This document shows positions 41,843 to 51,410 of a stretch of DNA of 64,000 nt, piece by piece. Position 1 is the stretch's first letter; each line of letters opens with the position of its first letter. The notes under the pieces were generated by a model. That model was not told where the DNA came from and did not search any database. It saw only the letters and a program-made list of their open reading frames with translations. Both the position numbers and the translations under genes were made by a program. Location of the stretch: NCBI RefSeq assembly GCF_043789415.1, contig NZ_JBDLLW010000001.1:744001-808000 (forward strand), in the 5' to 3' direction. The DNA comes from Renibacterium sp043789415. GTDB taxonomy: Bacteria; Actinomycetota; Actinomycetes; Actinomycetales; Micrococcaceae.

Positions 41843-42586
41843 ATGACAAACATCCTCAGCATTCGCAACCTGCACAAGAGTTATGGCAGCACCGTAGCCC
41901 TCGCGGGCATCGATCTCGATCTGCGCACCGGTGAGTCAGTGGCCATTATGGGAGCTTCCGGCTCAGGTAAGACCACGCTGCTGCACTGCCTGGCCGGAAT
42001 CATCACCCCCGATGCCGGTATGGTCGGCTTCGCCGGCCCGCACGGTGCGCAGACCATTTCCGCAATGAAAGAAACGGAACGTTCCCGTTTGCGCCGAGAG
42101 TCTTTTGGCTTCGTCTTTCAGCAAGGGCTGCTGCTCCCCGAGTTGACCGCGCTGGAGAACGTAGCCTTGGCCTTGATGCTCAGCGGCACAGCACGGGCTC
42201 AGGCCGAGGGATATGCCCAGCAATGGCTGGCCAGCCTCGGCCTGGCGGGCATGGAACAGCGCCGGATCGGAGAACTCTCCGGCGGCCAGGCCCAGCGAGT
42301 GGCCATTGCCCGGGCTCAGGTCACCGGGGCAAACGTGATCTTCGCCGATGAACCGACAGGAGCCTTGGACTCCAGCACCTCGGCAGAGGTGATGGATGCC
42401 CTGCTGAAAAGCACCGTGGGTCTCGGTAAAACGCTTGTGCTGGTGACCCACGACTCGGCGGTGGCTGCACGCTGCGGGCGATTGGTGGAGGTCCGCGATG
42501 GACGAGTGATCCACGATAGCTCACCGACCACTCAGCCGACCGAGGCCTTCACCGCGCCGGTGCGTCCAGCTCAGGTGACCCAATGA
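41843..42586 (+). CDS. ABC transporter ATPase (MacB/LolD-like)
   Basis: 247-residue ATP-binding subunit. Walker A is MGASGSGKTTLL near residue 38, the Q-loop is FVFQQGLLLPELTA, the signature is ELSGGQAQRVAIARA, Walker B is VIFADEPTGALDSS, and the switch His is in VLVTHDSAVAA. The EPTGALD form and the FtsX-type partner gene (4-base overlap) place it in the MacB/LolD group, which exports peptides or drugs or handles cell-envelope stress rather than importing. Substrate unknown. Confidence 0.92.
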   Translation: MTNILSIRNLHKSYGSTVALAGIDLDLRTGESVAIMGASGSGKTTLLHCLAGIITPDAGMVGFAGPHGAQTISAMKETERSRLRRESFGFVFQQGLLLPELTALENVALALMLSGTARAQAEGYAQQWLASLGLAGMEQRRIGELSGGQAQRVAIARAQVTGANVIFADEPTGALDSSTSAEVMDALLKSTVGLGKTLVLVTHDSAVAARCGRLVEVRDGRVIHDSSPTTQPTEAFTAPVRPAQVTQ

Positions 42587-43962
42587 GCGCAGCCCTCGCA
42601 GTAGCGCCGCTGAAGCAAAGCACCGGACTGCTCACAGTTACCCGGTTGAGCTGGCTCACCGCGCGTGGCGGAGCCAGCCGAAGCACCCTGGTGCTTCCGG
42701 TGGTCGCTTTCGCGCTCACCACGGCGCTCTTGCTCATTGTGTTAGCGGGAACCCTGTCATTCTTCCGCTGGGATGATCTCTACGCCGGAACCTACCAGAT
42801 GCTGGCGATCATCGCGGTCGCGCTGCTCGCGGTGCCCTTGGTCGCCCTGGGCGGCTCAGGGGCGAGGCTCTCCGCCCGCCGCAGGGACGATAAGCTCTCC
42901 ACGCTCAGGCTTCTAGGGGCCACCCCGGCGACGGTGAATTCAATGACCGTGCTGGAATCGAGTGCCCTGGCACTGACCGGCGCCCTGGCGGGCATCGTGC
43001 TTTACCTGGTACTGGTTCCCTTAGTCGGTTTGATCCCCTTTCGCGGTGAAGCCCTGGGAGCCAGCGCGCTCTGGCTCAATCCGCTGCTCGTCCTGGCGGT
43101 GGTGTTCGGTGTGATGCTCTTATCCGCGATCAGCGCGGTGATCGGTCTACGCAGAGTAAATATCTCTCCGCTCGGGGTTCGCACCCGGCAGAATCCGCCG
43201 AGCGTCGCCTGGCAGCGAATCGTGATCGGAGCGGCCGGGGTAGCGGTGGTCTACCTGCTGATGTCCAATGTCGCTGCCTTCGGTTCGTGGACGGCGATCT
43301 CCGTCGTGCTGCTCGTCGGCTTCGGCGGCGTGATCGGCGTACTCAATCTGATGGGTCCGGCGGTGATCGGAATGCTGGCACGCCGGCAGTGGAAGCGGGC
43401 GAAGACTCCCGTCCGGTTACTGGCCAGCAGGCAGATCCTGGAATCACCCAAAGCCGCCTGGCGGCAGGTCTCCGGCGTCGCGATGACCAGTTTCATGGCT
43501 GTTTTCTGCGGAGTCGGTCTGGCCTTGGTGGGTCAGATGAATCCCGGTGATGCGGCCAGCGACGAGGCCTACCTGATGGTCGATCTGCGCACCGGCGTGA
43601 TCATCACCCTGGTGATCTCCTTCCTGATGGTCGCCTGTTCAGTCGGCGTCAACCAGGCGTCGCAGGTTCTGGATCGCGCTGATGTACTGGTCAGCATGGA
43701 TCGGCTGGGGGCCCCGCTGAGCATAATGGAAGCAGCTCGCAGCAGAGCGGTGATGTCGCCCTTGCGTATCGTCTCCCTGGGCTCAGCGCTGATAGCGGCC
43801 GTAGTGGTCTTTCCACTCACCGCAATGTCGCTGCTGATGAATCCAGCCACTGTGCTGATGGTGCTCGGCTGCCTGGCCGGTGGGATCAGCTTGGTCTGGC
43901 TCAGCCTGAAAGCGACGACGCCGGTGGTCTCGGCTGTGCTTCGCTCGCCGGAACGAATCTAA
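42583..43962 (+). CDS. FtsX-like ABC transporter permease
   Basis: 459-residue membrane subunit of the exporter encoded with the ATPase just before. There are about eight to ten helices in two repeated blocks. The FtsX-like region MLAIIAVALLAVPLVALGGS, ARRRDDKLSTLRLLGATPAT and TVLESSALALTGALAGIVLY is clear, and the second half repeats a similar pattern (VLDRADVLVSMDRLGAPLSI). There is no large MacB-type extracytoplasmic domain. The 4-base overlap shows translational coupling. It ends just before a strong two-way terminator. Confidence 0.88.
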   Translation: MSAALAVAPLKQSTGLLTVTRLSWLTARGGASRSTLVLPVVAFALTTALLLIVLAGTLSFFRWDDLYAGTYQMLAIIAVALLAVPLVALGGSGARLSARRRDDKLSTLRLLGATPATVNSMTVLESSALALTGALAGIVLYLVLVPLVGLIPFRGEALGASALWLNPLLVLAVVFGVMLLSAISAVIGLRRVNISPLGVRTRQNPPSVAWQRIVIGAAGVAVVYLLMSNVAAFGSWTAISVVLLVGFGGVIGVLNLMGPAVIGMLARRQWKRAKTPVRLLASRQILESPKAAWRQVSGVAMTSFMAVFCGVGLALVGQMNPGDAASDEAYLMVDLRTGVIITLVISFLMVACSVGVNQASQVLDRADVLVSMDRLGAPLSIMEAARSRAVMSPLRIVSLGSALIAAVVVFPLTAMSLLMNPATVLMVLGCLAGGISLVWLSLKATTPVVSAVLRSPERI

Positions 43963-43983
43963 GGAATCGACCTAAGGAATGAG

Positions 43984-44028
43984 AGAGGATCGTTCCGGTG
44001 GGCTCAGGTGCCACCGGAACGATCCTCT
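43984..44028. terminator. bidirectional terminator between the permease and htrA-like genes
   Basis: AGAGGATCGTTCCGGTGG and its exact complement (44011-44028) form an 18-bp perfect stem with a 9-base loop between two convergent genes. It is a typical long actinobacterial hairpin, likely to stop transcription from both sides. Confidence 0.8.
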
Positions 44029-44037
44029 GTCAGCGTC

Positions 44038-45942
44038 TTAGCTGCTGGCTTCCCCGAGAGTGACGTCAGCGGACTGAGACTTACCGCCCCGCAAGAAGGT
44101 CACCTTGACGGTGCTGCCAGCGGCTTGTTCCCGAACCGCGGCGGTGAGCGAGGAAGCGTCGTCGATCACCCGAGTGCCGAAGTTGGTGATCACGTCACCC
44201 ACTTTGAGCCCCGCCTTATCCGCCGCTGAGCCCTTGGTCACCTCAGCGACCGCAGCGCCGACCGAGAAGGAACTGGACTGCTGCTGGTCTCCGCCGGCGG
44301 AAGATTTGGGCTGCACGCTCACTCCGAGTTGACCGTGGCTGGCTTTGCCAGTGGCGATCAGCTCCTGGGCGATCCGTTTGGCGGTATTGATCGGGATGGA
44401 GAATCCGACGCCGATATTCCCCCCGGCGGATTCATTGGAGCTAGAACCGGTACCCGCGATGGCGACGTTGACGCCGATCACCTGACCCGATGAATTGACC
44501 AGCGCACCGCCGGAATTACCGGGGTTGATCGCGGCATCGGTCTGGATCACATTCAGGTTGACCGATCCCTGAGCATTGGAGCTGGGCGAAGAGCCGTCCG
44601 GCGGAGCGAAGTTGTAGCCACCGTTGCCGCCGTCGTTATTGTCCTGCGAAGAATCGCTCTGCTGTTTTGGAACGGCCGAAGAAGCCACCGAGATGGCGCG
44701 GTTCACCGTGGAGACAATGCCGTCGGTCACTGTCCCGCTCAAACCGAGCGGCGCGCCGATGGCGATCGCAGTGTCCCCCACATTGACCTTGCTCGAATCG
44801 CCTAGTTCAGCGGCTTGCAGATTCGGCGCATCGATTTTGATCACGGCCAGATCGTTGAGCGGATCGGTCCCCACAATCTTGGCGGTGAAAACCCGCCCAT
44901 CGTTGAGCTTGACCTGGACCGTCGGGTTCGCGGCCTTTCCATCCAGCGTTACCACGTGGGTATTGGTCAGGATGTGGCCGTCGGTGTCCAGAATGATGCC
45001 CGAGCCGGTGCCACCCGAGCTACCGGACGTCACGCCGATGGTCACCACGGAGGGTGAGGCTTTGGCAGCGGCCGCAGTAATGGCATTCACCGAATCGGTG
45101 TTGTTCACGATCACCGGGGAGTTCTGCCCCTGTTGCACCGAACCGGCCGAGGACTGGTCGCTGTTGAGCAGACCCGTAGTACCCAGCGAAGCGCCTGCTC
45201 CGATCAGCGCCGCGATCACCATGCCGCTGACCACGGCACCGGTACCAAAACGTCTTTTGGGCTTCTGAGCCGTCTTTGCCGGATCTCCGGGAAGCGGGGT
45301 CGGGGTGCCGAAGGCGGCCCCCGAGCCCGCACCCTGATAACCGTTCTGCTGCCCGTACTGCGGCGAACCACTGGGGGCGGAACCGGTTGAAGCGTATTGC
45401 CCGTAGCGGGGTTGTGGGCGTTCCGAACTCAGCGGCGCCTGCTGACCTGGTATTTGCTGGCTCGGTATTTGCTGGCTTGGCGCCTGGTAATTCGGAGTTG
45501 GGTAATCGGTTCTCGGCTGGGCCGAATTCAGCGGCTGGGTGCTGGGCTGAGCGGCAAGAGGCTGCGTCTCATTGAACCCCGCCGAATGGGTCCCGGCTTG
45601 CTGAGAAGTCTCAGTGTCCGCCGCCTGACTCGCGCCGGGCTGCTGATCTGCCGCAGCCTGCGAAGCCGAAGAGAAGTACTGGGCCGCTGAACTCTGGGAT
45701 GCTGAACCCTGGTCCGCTGAATTCTGACCAGTCAGGTTCTGCACCGGTTCAGGCTGGCCGAACTGCTCGGTCGGAGCCTGAGCGGCTTCCGCAACCCCCG
45801 AAGCTGGCTGTGCCTCATCATCTTTTCGCGCCCACCAGCCCTGCGGCTGGGCGGCTTCAGTGGATTCGGCTGCTGATGGATTCTGCGGGCTCTCCGGCTG
45901 TGATTCGGAGGCTGCCCCTGGCTGGTGATCTGACATTTTCAT
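44038..45942 (-). CDS. HtrA/DegP-like trypsin-type serine protease with PDZ domain
   Basis: 634-residue envelope protease. A long Gln/Ser/Ala-rich, probably disordered cytoplasmic N-terminus (about 1-225) includes short PSQQIPGQQ repeats. One membrane helix follows (GAVVSGMVIAALIGAGASLG), then a trypsin-like domain with His in ILTNTHVVTLDG, Asp in NDLAVIKID and Ser in INPGNSGGALVNS. A C-terminal PDZ domain covers VAEVTKGSAADKAGLKVGDV. Acts outside the membrane on misfolded or signalling proteins. The two starts MKM (45942 and 45936) are equally possible. It diverges from the TPM gene. Confidence 0.91.
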   Translation of the reverse strand: MKMSDHQPGAASESQPESPQNPSAAESTEAAQPQGWWARKDDEAQPASGVAEAAQAPTEQFGQPEPVQNLTGQNSADQGSASQSSAAQYFSSASQAAADQQPGASQAADTETSQQAGTHSAGFNETQPLAAQPSTQPLNSAQPRTDYPTPNYQAPSQQIPSQQIPGQQAPLSSERPQPRYGQYASTGSAPSGSPQYGQQNGYQGAGSGAAFGTPTPLPGDPAKTAQKPKRRFGTGAVVSGMVIAALIGAGASLGTTGLLNSDQSSAGSVQQGQNSPVIVNNTDSVNAITAAAAKASPSVVTIGVTSGSSGGTGSGIILDTDGHILTNTHVVTLDGKAANPTVQVKLNDGRVFTAKIVGTDPLNDLAVIKIDAPNLQAAELGDSSKVNVGDTAIAIGAPLGLSGTVTDGIVSTVNRAISVASSAVPKQQSDSSQDNNDGGNGGYNFAPPDGSSPSSNAQGSVNLNVIQTDAAINPGNSGGALVNSSGQVIGVNVAIAGTGSSSNESAGGNIGVGFSIPINTAKRIAQELIATGKASHGQLGVSVQPKSSAGGDQQQSSSFSVGAAVAEVTKGSAADKAGLKVGDVITNFGTRVIDDASSLTAAVREQAAGSTVKVTFLRGGKSQSADVTLGEASS

Positions 45943-46187
45943 CCTGCTTCTGCTCGGTTGATCTTGTATCCACTATGTGCCAGGCACTTAAGCCGATCAG
46001 GTATTTTCCCTGGAAGCTAACTGTGAGAAAGCTGGTGAGAAACCCTATGCCGAAGCTGTGTTTCGCCAACAGCATAGCTCCAGGGTTGGACGGTCTGTCA
46101 GATACACCCATAGGATGGAAAAAAGCGTTAACAGCGGGATGCACGAGCCATTCGGCCGCGGCGAACCCGCACCGACGAAGGATGTCC

Positions 46188-48332
46188 ATGCGATCACCAT
46201 TGGCCCTATCTGCTAAAAAAATATTCAGCAAGATACTTCCCGCACTGGGCCTCGCCGTGATGCTCACCCTACCCGCTGTGAGTGCCCAGGCCGCCGTGGT
46301 GCCCGCTGAATCACCGGTCTCCATCCCGTCCGGCCAGAACATCGTCGACAACGCAGGAGTGCTCGGCAATCGCAAGGCCGATGTGCAGGCCGCAATCACC
46401 AAACTGCTGAACGACAAAAAGTACAACTTCTACGTCGTCACGGTCAAAACCTTCGAAAATCCCAGCACCGCCACCGAATGGGCAACCCAGGTCGCGCAGA
46501 CCAAGGGGATGGGCAATTTCGACCTGGTTTTGGCCGTGGCCACCGACCAGGGGAAATTCACCCTGCAGAAGGCGAAGAACTCGAAGATCACCAATGCCCA
46601 GCGAGACAGCATCATCCAGAATGCGATCAACCCGAATCTGGCCAATGGAAAGAAAGATTTCGCCCAGGCGGCGATTGACACTGCGGCCGCTATCGGCGAC
46701 GCAGCCGGTGGCGGCAGCGGTTCTGTACCCAACCCAACTGGAGGAATTGTGGGCACAGTGATTTTCCTGGTCCTGGTCGCGGCAGCGGTAGTGGCCTTTA
46801 TGGTGTTCCGACGTCGTAAGAAGCAGAAAGCCATCGCCGATACCGCCAGCGGGATCGGACCGCGCGGTGAACAACTCGATCCGATGGCCGGTACCAGTGT
46901 CGAAGAGCTCAAGTCCCGGGCAGGCTCCTTGCTGATCGCCGCCGATGACGCGATCAAGTCGAGTGAGCAGGAAATCAGCTTTGCGCAGGCCGCCTATGGC
47001 GATGACTCGGTGAAGCCCTTCCAAGCAGCCCTTGCGGAGGCGAAAAACCACCTCAACGAATCTTTCAAACTGCAGCAGCAGCTCGATGATGAGATCCCCG
47101 ACACCATCGAGCAGCAGCGTGCCTGGTACGGCGAGATTATCCGCCGCTCGGAAGACGCTAATAAGGCCTTGGCCGAGCAGAAGCAAAGCTTCGATTCGCT
47201 GCGTGAACTCGAAAAGAACGCACCGCAGGCGCTGGCTTCGGTGAGCACTGAAGCACAGCGGCTGCGCGCCGCTCTTGCCGGATCGGAAAGCACTCTCAAC
47301 GATCTGCAGAGCCGCTATGCGGATTCCGCGACCGCGACCATCAAAGACAATATCGCTCAGGCCCAGGAGCGCCTGAGCTTCGTGGACACCGCCTCGCAAA
47401 ACGCCACTCAGAAGCTCAGCGCCTCGGACGCCGCGGCGGCTGCGGTGGCGGTCAGAGCTGCGGAGGAATCGCTGCATCAAGCCAAAGTCCTGGAAGACGC
47501 CATCGCCAAAGTTGCCGCCGATCTGCAAACCGCGGCGGCTCAGCTTCCTGCCGCCTTGAGCGATGCCAATAACGACCTGCTCCAAGCCAAGGCCATGGTT
47601 TCCGCCGGGCAGAACACCGCGGCAAGCGGCCAGGTGGCCGCCGTCGAAGCCGTGCTGAATCAAGTGCAGGCTCAGGTCTCCGCCGCGGGCAAGATCGATC
47701 CCACCGCCCTCTTGCAGCAGGTCGAGACCGCGCACAATAACCTCGACCAGTTACTCACCGGAATCCGTGATCAGCAGCAGCAGGCGCAACGAGCCCAAGC
47801 AGCTCTGCAGCATGCCATTTCCAGTGCTCAAGCTCAGATTTCCGCGGTGCAGGACTATATCGCCGCTCGGCGGGGCGGTGTTGGGTCGGAGGCTCGGACC
47901 CGGATCGCGGAGGCTCAGCGCAACCTGGACTATGCCTTGTCCATCCAGTCCTCTGATCCGGTGAGTGCTCTGACCTACGCCAATCAAGCCGTCACTCTCG
48001 CTCAGCAAGCCTCACAATACGCTCAGTCGGATGTCAGCGGCTTCGGCTACGCCGACACCGGTTACGGCCGCGGTGGTTATGGCGGGGGCGGTTATGGCGG
48101 CGGGGGCGGTTATGGCGGCGGGGGCGGTTTCGGTGGTGGTTTCGGCGGTGCGATCCTGGGCGGCATTCTGGGGGGCATGCTCTCCGGAGGCGGCCATCAC
48201 AACTCCAACTGGGGTGGCGGTGGCTTCGGCGGCTGGAGCGACGGCGGTGGAGGAGGCGGCGGCTTCGATGGTGGAGGCGGCGGCGATTTCGGTGGCTTCG
48301 GTGGCGACTCCGGTGGAGATGGAAGTTTCTGA
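46188..48332 (+). CDS. TPM-domain membrane protein with coiled coil and Gly-rich tail
   Basis: 714 residues. A signal peptide (ILPALGLAVMLTLPAVSAQA), then a TPM domain (about 45-170: NIVDNAGVLGNRKADVQAAI, ... YNFYVVTVKTFENPSTATEW) outside the membrane, one helix (IVGTVIFLVLVAAAVVAFMV) and a long cytoplasmic coiled coil (about 225-600) rich in Gln and Ala. The tail of about 90 residues is almost all Gly/Tyr/Phe/Trp with repeats such as YGGGGYGGGGGYGGGGGFGG. The frame is open far upstream to 45699, but the ATG at 46188, seven bases after ACGAAGG, starts the signal peptide. A PspA gene follows, hinting at membrane-stress work. Confidence 0.85.
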   Translation: MRSPLALSAKKIFSKILPALGLAVMLTLPAVSAQAAVVPAESPVSIPSGQNIVDNAGVLGNRKADVQAAITKLLNDKKYNFYVVTVKTFENPSTATEWATQVAQTKGMGNFDLVLAVATDQGKFTLQKAKNSKITNAQRDSIIQNAINPNLANGKKDFAQAAIDTAAAIGDAAGGGSGSVPNPTGGIVGTVIFLVLVAAAVVAFMVFRRRKKQKAIADTASGIGPRGEQLDPMAGTSVEELKSRAGSLLIAADDAIKSSEQEISFAQAAYGDDSVKPFQAALAEAKNHLNESFKLQQQLDDEIPDTIEQQRAWYGEIIRRSEDANKALAEQKQSFDSLRELEKNAPQALASVSTEAQRLRAALAGSESTLNDLQSRYADSATATIKDNIAQAQERLSFVDTASQNATQKLSASDAAAAAVAVRAAEESLHQAKVLEDAIAKVAADLQTAAAQLPAALSDANNDLLQAKAMVSAGQNTAASGQVAAVEAVLNQVQAQVSAAGKIDPTALLQQVETAHNNLDQLLTGIRDQQQQAQRAQAALQHAISSAQAQISAVQDYIAARRGGVGSEARTRIAEAQRNLDYALSIQSSDPVSALTYANQAVTLAQQASQYAQSDVSGFGYADTGYGRGGYGGGGYGGGGGYGGGGGFGGGFGGAILGGILGGMLSGGGHHNSNWGGGGFGGWSDGGGGGGGFDGGGGGDFGGFGGDSGGDGSF

Positions 48333-48466
48333 TTCAGTTCATCGGCTCTAGCCAAGACGGTAGAACTTTGACAATCTACCTAGATAAGACACCCCCAGCC
48401 AGGTCGGATGGGGCGTTTCGATCCAGAAGTTTGACCCAAAAATAAAGCAGGACGAAAGGTATCACG

Positions 48467-49285
48467 ATGGTAAAGCAGTCAATCTTTGGCCGCATCGGGC
48501 AGTTGGCCAGGGCCAATATCAACGCCCTGCTCGATCAGGCCGAGGATCCGCAGAAGATGCTCGACCAGATGGTTCGCGATTACACCAATAACATCGCCGA
48601 AGCTGAATCCGCGGTGGCGCAGACCATTGGCAATTTACGGATGCTGCAAGACGACTACAACGAGGACATCAAGAACGCACAGGACTGGGGCAATAAGGCT
48701 CTGGCTGCCAGCCGTAAGGCTGACGAGTTCCGCGCTGCGGGCAATACCGTCGATGCCCAGAAGTTCGATGACTTGGCAAAGGTCGCACTGCAGCGGCAGA
48801 TCTCCTCGGAGAACGAAGCCAAGGCCTCGGAGCCGAACATCCAGTCTCAGGAAGCCGTGGTCGAGCAGTTGAAGACCGGGTTGAACCAGATGAAGGGCAA
48901 GCTGGGCGAGCTCTCCTCCAAGCGCAATGAGCTGGTAGCCCGTGCCAAGACGGCTCAGGCACAGTCCCAGGTAAACGATGCCCTGGGCAGCATCAATATC
49001 CTGGACCCAACCAGCGAGGTCGGCCGCTTCGAGGACAAGATCCGTCGCGAAGAGGCAAAGGTGCGCGGCCAGCAAGAACTGGCCGCTTCCAGCCTGGACT
49101 CACAGTTCAACAGCCTGGAAGACCTTGGCGAGCAGACCGAGGTAGAGGCTCGACTCGCTGCGCTGAAGGCCGGTGGTTCCCCGGCAGCGATCAATGCCTC
49201 GCCGGCTACCCCGGCGGCAAATCCCGTGGCAGCCGCACCGGCGGCGACCCCGGTGGTCAATGAGGACGATTTCAAGAACCTCTGA
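48467..49285 (+). CDS. pspA: PspA/IM30-family membrane-associated protein
   Basis: 272-residue coiled-coil protein of the phage-shock family that coats and stabilises membranes. It begins SIFGRIGQLARANINALLDQ and AEDPQKMLDQMVRDYTNNIA, which is the amphipathic helix plus family signature, and continues in a long heptad region to about 220. It ends in an Ala/Pro tail (SPAAINASPATPAANPVAAA) and a VNEDDFKNL end. Preceded by AGGACGAAAGG at a good distance from the ATG. It follows the TPM gene by 134 bp. Confidence 0.9.
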   Translation: MVKQSIFGRIGQLARANINALLDQAEDPQKMLDQMVRDYTNNIAEAESAVAQTIGNLRMLQDDYNEDIKNAQDWGNKALAASRKADEFRAAGNTVDAQKFDDLAKVALQRQISSENEAKASEPNIQSQEAVVEQLKTGLNQMKGKLGELSSKRNELVARAKTAQAQSQVNDALGSINILDPTSEVGRFEDKIRREEAKVRGQQELAASSLDSQFNSLEDLGEQTEVEARLAALKAGGSPAAINASPATPAANPVAAAPAATPVVNEDDFKNL

Positions 49286-49319
49286 TCGTCAGTGAGCACA
49301 AACTAACTGAACACGACAA

Positions 49320-49359
49320 GTGAGGGGCGGTTTCGGGATTTCCCGGAACCGCCCCTCAC
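49320..49359 (+). terminator. hairpin after pspA
   Basis: GTGAGGGGCGGTT and AACCGCCCCTCAC arms close a GC-rich stem with a small symmetrical interior region (TCGGGATTTCCCGG). It lies between convergent pspA and the peptidase gene and likely ends transcription from both. Confidence 0.75.
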
Positions 49360-49387
49360 TGTGATGATTTGACTCAACCGGAGTGGA

Positions 49388-51097
49388 TTACCCTGCGCTC
49401 TGCAGCGCGGCGATCAGCTTATCCGCCTGGATCAGACCAGAACCCACGATTTCGACGCCGTAACCAGCAGCAGCCGGAACGGTGGCGTTACCGCTGGCCA
49501 GCGCAGCCCGAATGGAGCTCGGCGTCGCCGTCGGTACCGCGGAAAGCGCCAGCGCCGCTACCCCGGCGGCGGCCGGGGCCGCAGCACTGGTACCGCAGAA
49601 GGCACTGAAGCCCTTGACCGAGGTCGCAACGCAATCCGGGGCCATCACAGCTGGACCGGGCATCACCCACGGCTGGGCCAGGGTATTGCCGTTGTCATCG
49701 AAGTAGTGCGTTACCGCACCGCGCGAAGAATAGGTCTCGGGCACCGTCGGAGCCGACCAGTCGGACGCCGCCACCGCCAAGGAGGCCCCTGAGGAGCTGG
49801 CACCCGCATTGATTGTGGTGACATTACCCAGGCCCGCTACCAGGTTGCCATTCGAACGGATTCGCAGAGCGCTGGGGATGCTGGTGCCCGTTTTATGAGT
49901 CACCTGCAAGTAGACATCCTTCGATGAAGTGGCAGAAGAGTTCGTATAGGAGAGCCCCTCCTGGGGGATCCCCGAGGAAACATTATCGTCATTCGATTGG
50001 GTGAGCAGCTTGCCCGAGCTATCCACCAGCTGGACGTCGAGGTTGGAGCTGGCACTCCCCCAGGCTTCTTTCCACTGAATATCGAAGTACTGGCCCTTGC
50101 CGGCTGCCAGGGTGGCGATCTTCTTCTTGGTGACGCCGCTGCCGAAGTCCTGATATTCAACTCCGGTGCTGGCGTTCTTCACGAAGCTAGGCGCGAATTC
50201 CCAGGCGGATTGCGCCCCTCGGTTACCCGCCGAGGAGAAATAGGTGACGCCGGAGGCAACAGCGTCTTCCACGGCGATGGCCTCTGGACCGTTCTGATAC
50301 ACCGGGGCGGTGATGTCGTAGATGTCATCGGCGATGACCTTCACGCCGCTGGCCACCAATTGGCGAATCGCCTGGGCTTTTTTCTGTGAGCTGGCACTTG
50401 AGAAGGCGATGCTGCTGACGCCCGGCGCTTCGTCGAAGATAATCTCGGCCATTGCTCGGCCTTCATCCGAGGATCCACTCGGGCCATCGGTCAGCACACT
50501 GACCGATGCGGGCAGGTCTCCGGTGGACTGAGAGCCGGCGACGCCGCTGCCGACCTTGTTGATCGAATCGGAGATCACCCCGATCTTGACCCCGGCACCG
50601 TTCGGGCCGCCACCATTCCGGACCGAAGGTCCTTGGACGACGGAGTCTCCCTGAGACAGCGCGGTTCCGACGTCGGTGAAGGAGCCCCAGTTAGCCGGGC
50701 TGATCCGACGAATGCCCGGAATGCTAGTCAGACTCTGCACGCTTGATGCACTGATCTTGCCGTAAATCGTCGGCAAGGGGCCTTCCGACATCGCATCGAT
50801 ATCGCTCAGCCCGGCTTTCAGCAGCGCGGCCTTGACCGATTCGAGCTTCCCCGGCGCAACCGAGATCTCAAGCGGAACACTCACTCCGTTCACCGATTTG
50901 GCCGAGATCTTCTGCGATGACTCCGCCAGGGCTTGTCCGATCACCGATTTCAGCACCGAGGACAAGGCCTGCGGTGAACCTGCTGCTGCGCTATCGGTGG
51001 CTGCGGCGGGGGTGACCCCGGCTGCCAGCACCAAAGATCCCGCGGTGACTGCGGTGACGATTCCTCGCGCCGCCCATGATTTCCATTGCGATTCCAC
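49388..51097 (-). CDS. secreted sedolisin-like (S53-like) serine peptidase
   Basis: About 569 residues with a signal peptide (WAARGIVTAVTAGSLVLAAG, ending TPAAA) and a subtilisin-fold catalytic domain. Asp is in VKIGVISDSINKV (about residue 177). The usual His site is replaced by an acidic SDEGRAMAEIIFDEAPG with Glu at about 212. The oxyanion Asn is in YFSSAGNRG (about 292) and the Ser in AFCGTSAAAPAAAG (about 504). An Asp-Glu-Ser set with DEGRAM is the mark of the S53-like branch rather than true subtilisins. The GTG at 51097 has AGAGAGG five bases before it; the frame open to 51241 would put 48 residues before the signal peptide. Confidence 0.85.
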   Translation of the reverse strand: MESQWKSWAARGIVTAVTAGSLVLAAGVTPAAATDSAAAGSPQALSSVLKSVIGQALAESSQKISAKSVNGVSVPLEISVAPGKLESVKAALLKAGLSDIDAMSEGPLPTIYGKISASSVQSLTSIPGIRRISPANWGSFTDVGTALSQGDSVVQGPSVRNGGGPNGAGVKIGVISDSINKVGSGVAGSQSTGDLPASVSVLTDGPSGSSDEGRAMAEIIFDEAPGVSSIAFSSASSQKKAQAIRQLVASGVKVIADDIYDITAPVYQNGPEAIAVEDAVASGVTYFSSAGNRGAQSAWEFAPSFVKNASTGVEYQDFGSGVTKKKIATLAAGKGQYFDIQWKEAWGSASSNLDVQLVDSSGKLLTQSNDDNVSSGIPQEGLSYTNSSATSSKDVYLQVTHKTGTSIPSALRIRSNGNLVAGLGNVTTINAGASSSGASLAVAASDWSAPTVPETYSSRGAVTHYFDDNGNTLAQPWVMPGPAVMAPDCVATSVKGFSAFCGTSAAAPAAAGVAALALSAVPTATPSSIRAALASGNATVPAAAGYGVEIVGSGLIQADKLIAALQSAG

Positions 51098-51312
51098 ATG
51101 TGCCTCTCTGTACAGTCCATTGACCTTGGCTCGCTCTTCTGAACAGTGCTGAGCGCCGAGTGGAACACAGTCTAAGGAGATTTTCGGGAAATATGCGCAA
51201 AAAATCCTGAAAATATCTGGGACTTTGAGCAAATAGCCCAAAATACTTGGGAAAATAGAGCAGACGATAGCCTGCCGCGGGTGTCATGCGGAGAAACAAT
51301 CACTCCTGAAGC

Positions 51313-51348
51313 ACAGAGAGCCAGGCCTGGGAAGGCCTGGCTCTCTGT
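51313..51348 (-). terminator. terminator after the secreted SGNH lipase gene
   Basis: ACAGAGAGCCAGGCCT and its exact complement form a 16-bp stem around GGGA. It lies 63 bp after the stop of the leftward SGNH gene and before the peptidase gene, so it separates the two leftward units. The rest of 51098-51410 is the peptidase promoter region: AT-rich and with no gene. Confidence 0.75.
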
Positions 51349-51410
51349 GAGATCTCACGTCGCTGAGTCGCTGCTCCGGGAGACTCTGGCGCGAACTGCC
51401 TGCGAAGCGT

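Noticed and set aside
45699..46187. Upstream extension of the TPM gene to 45699
   Set aside because: It would run through the htrA-like gene and its promoter, and the signal peptide begins at 46188.
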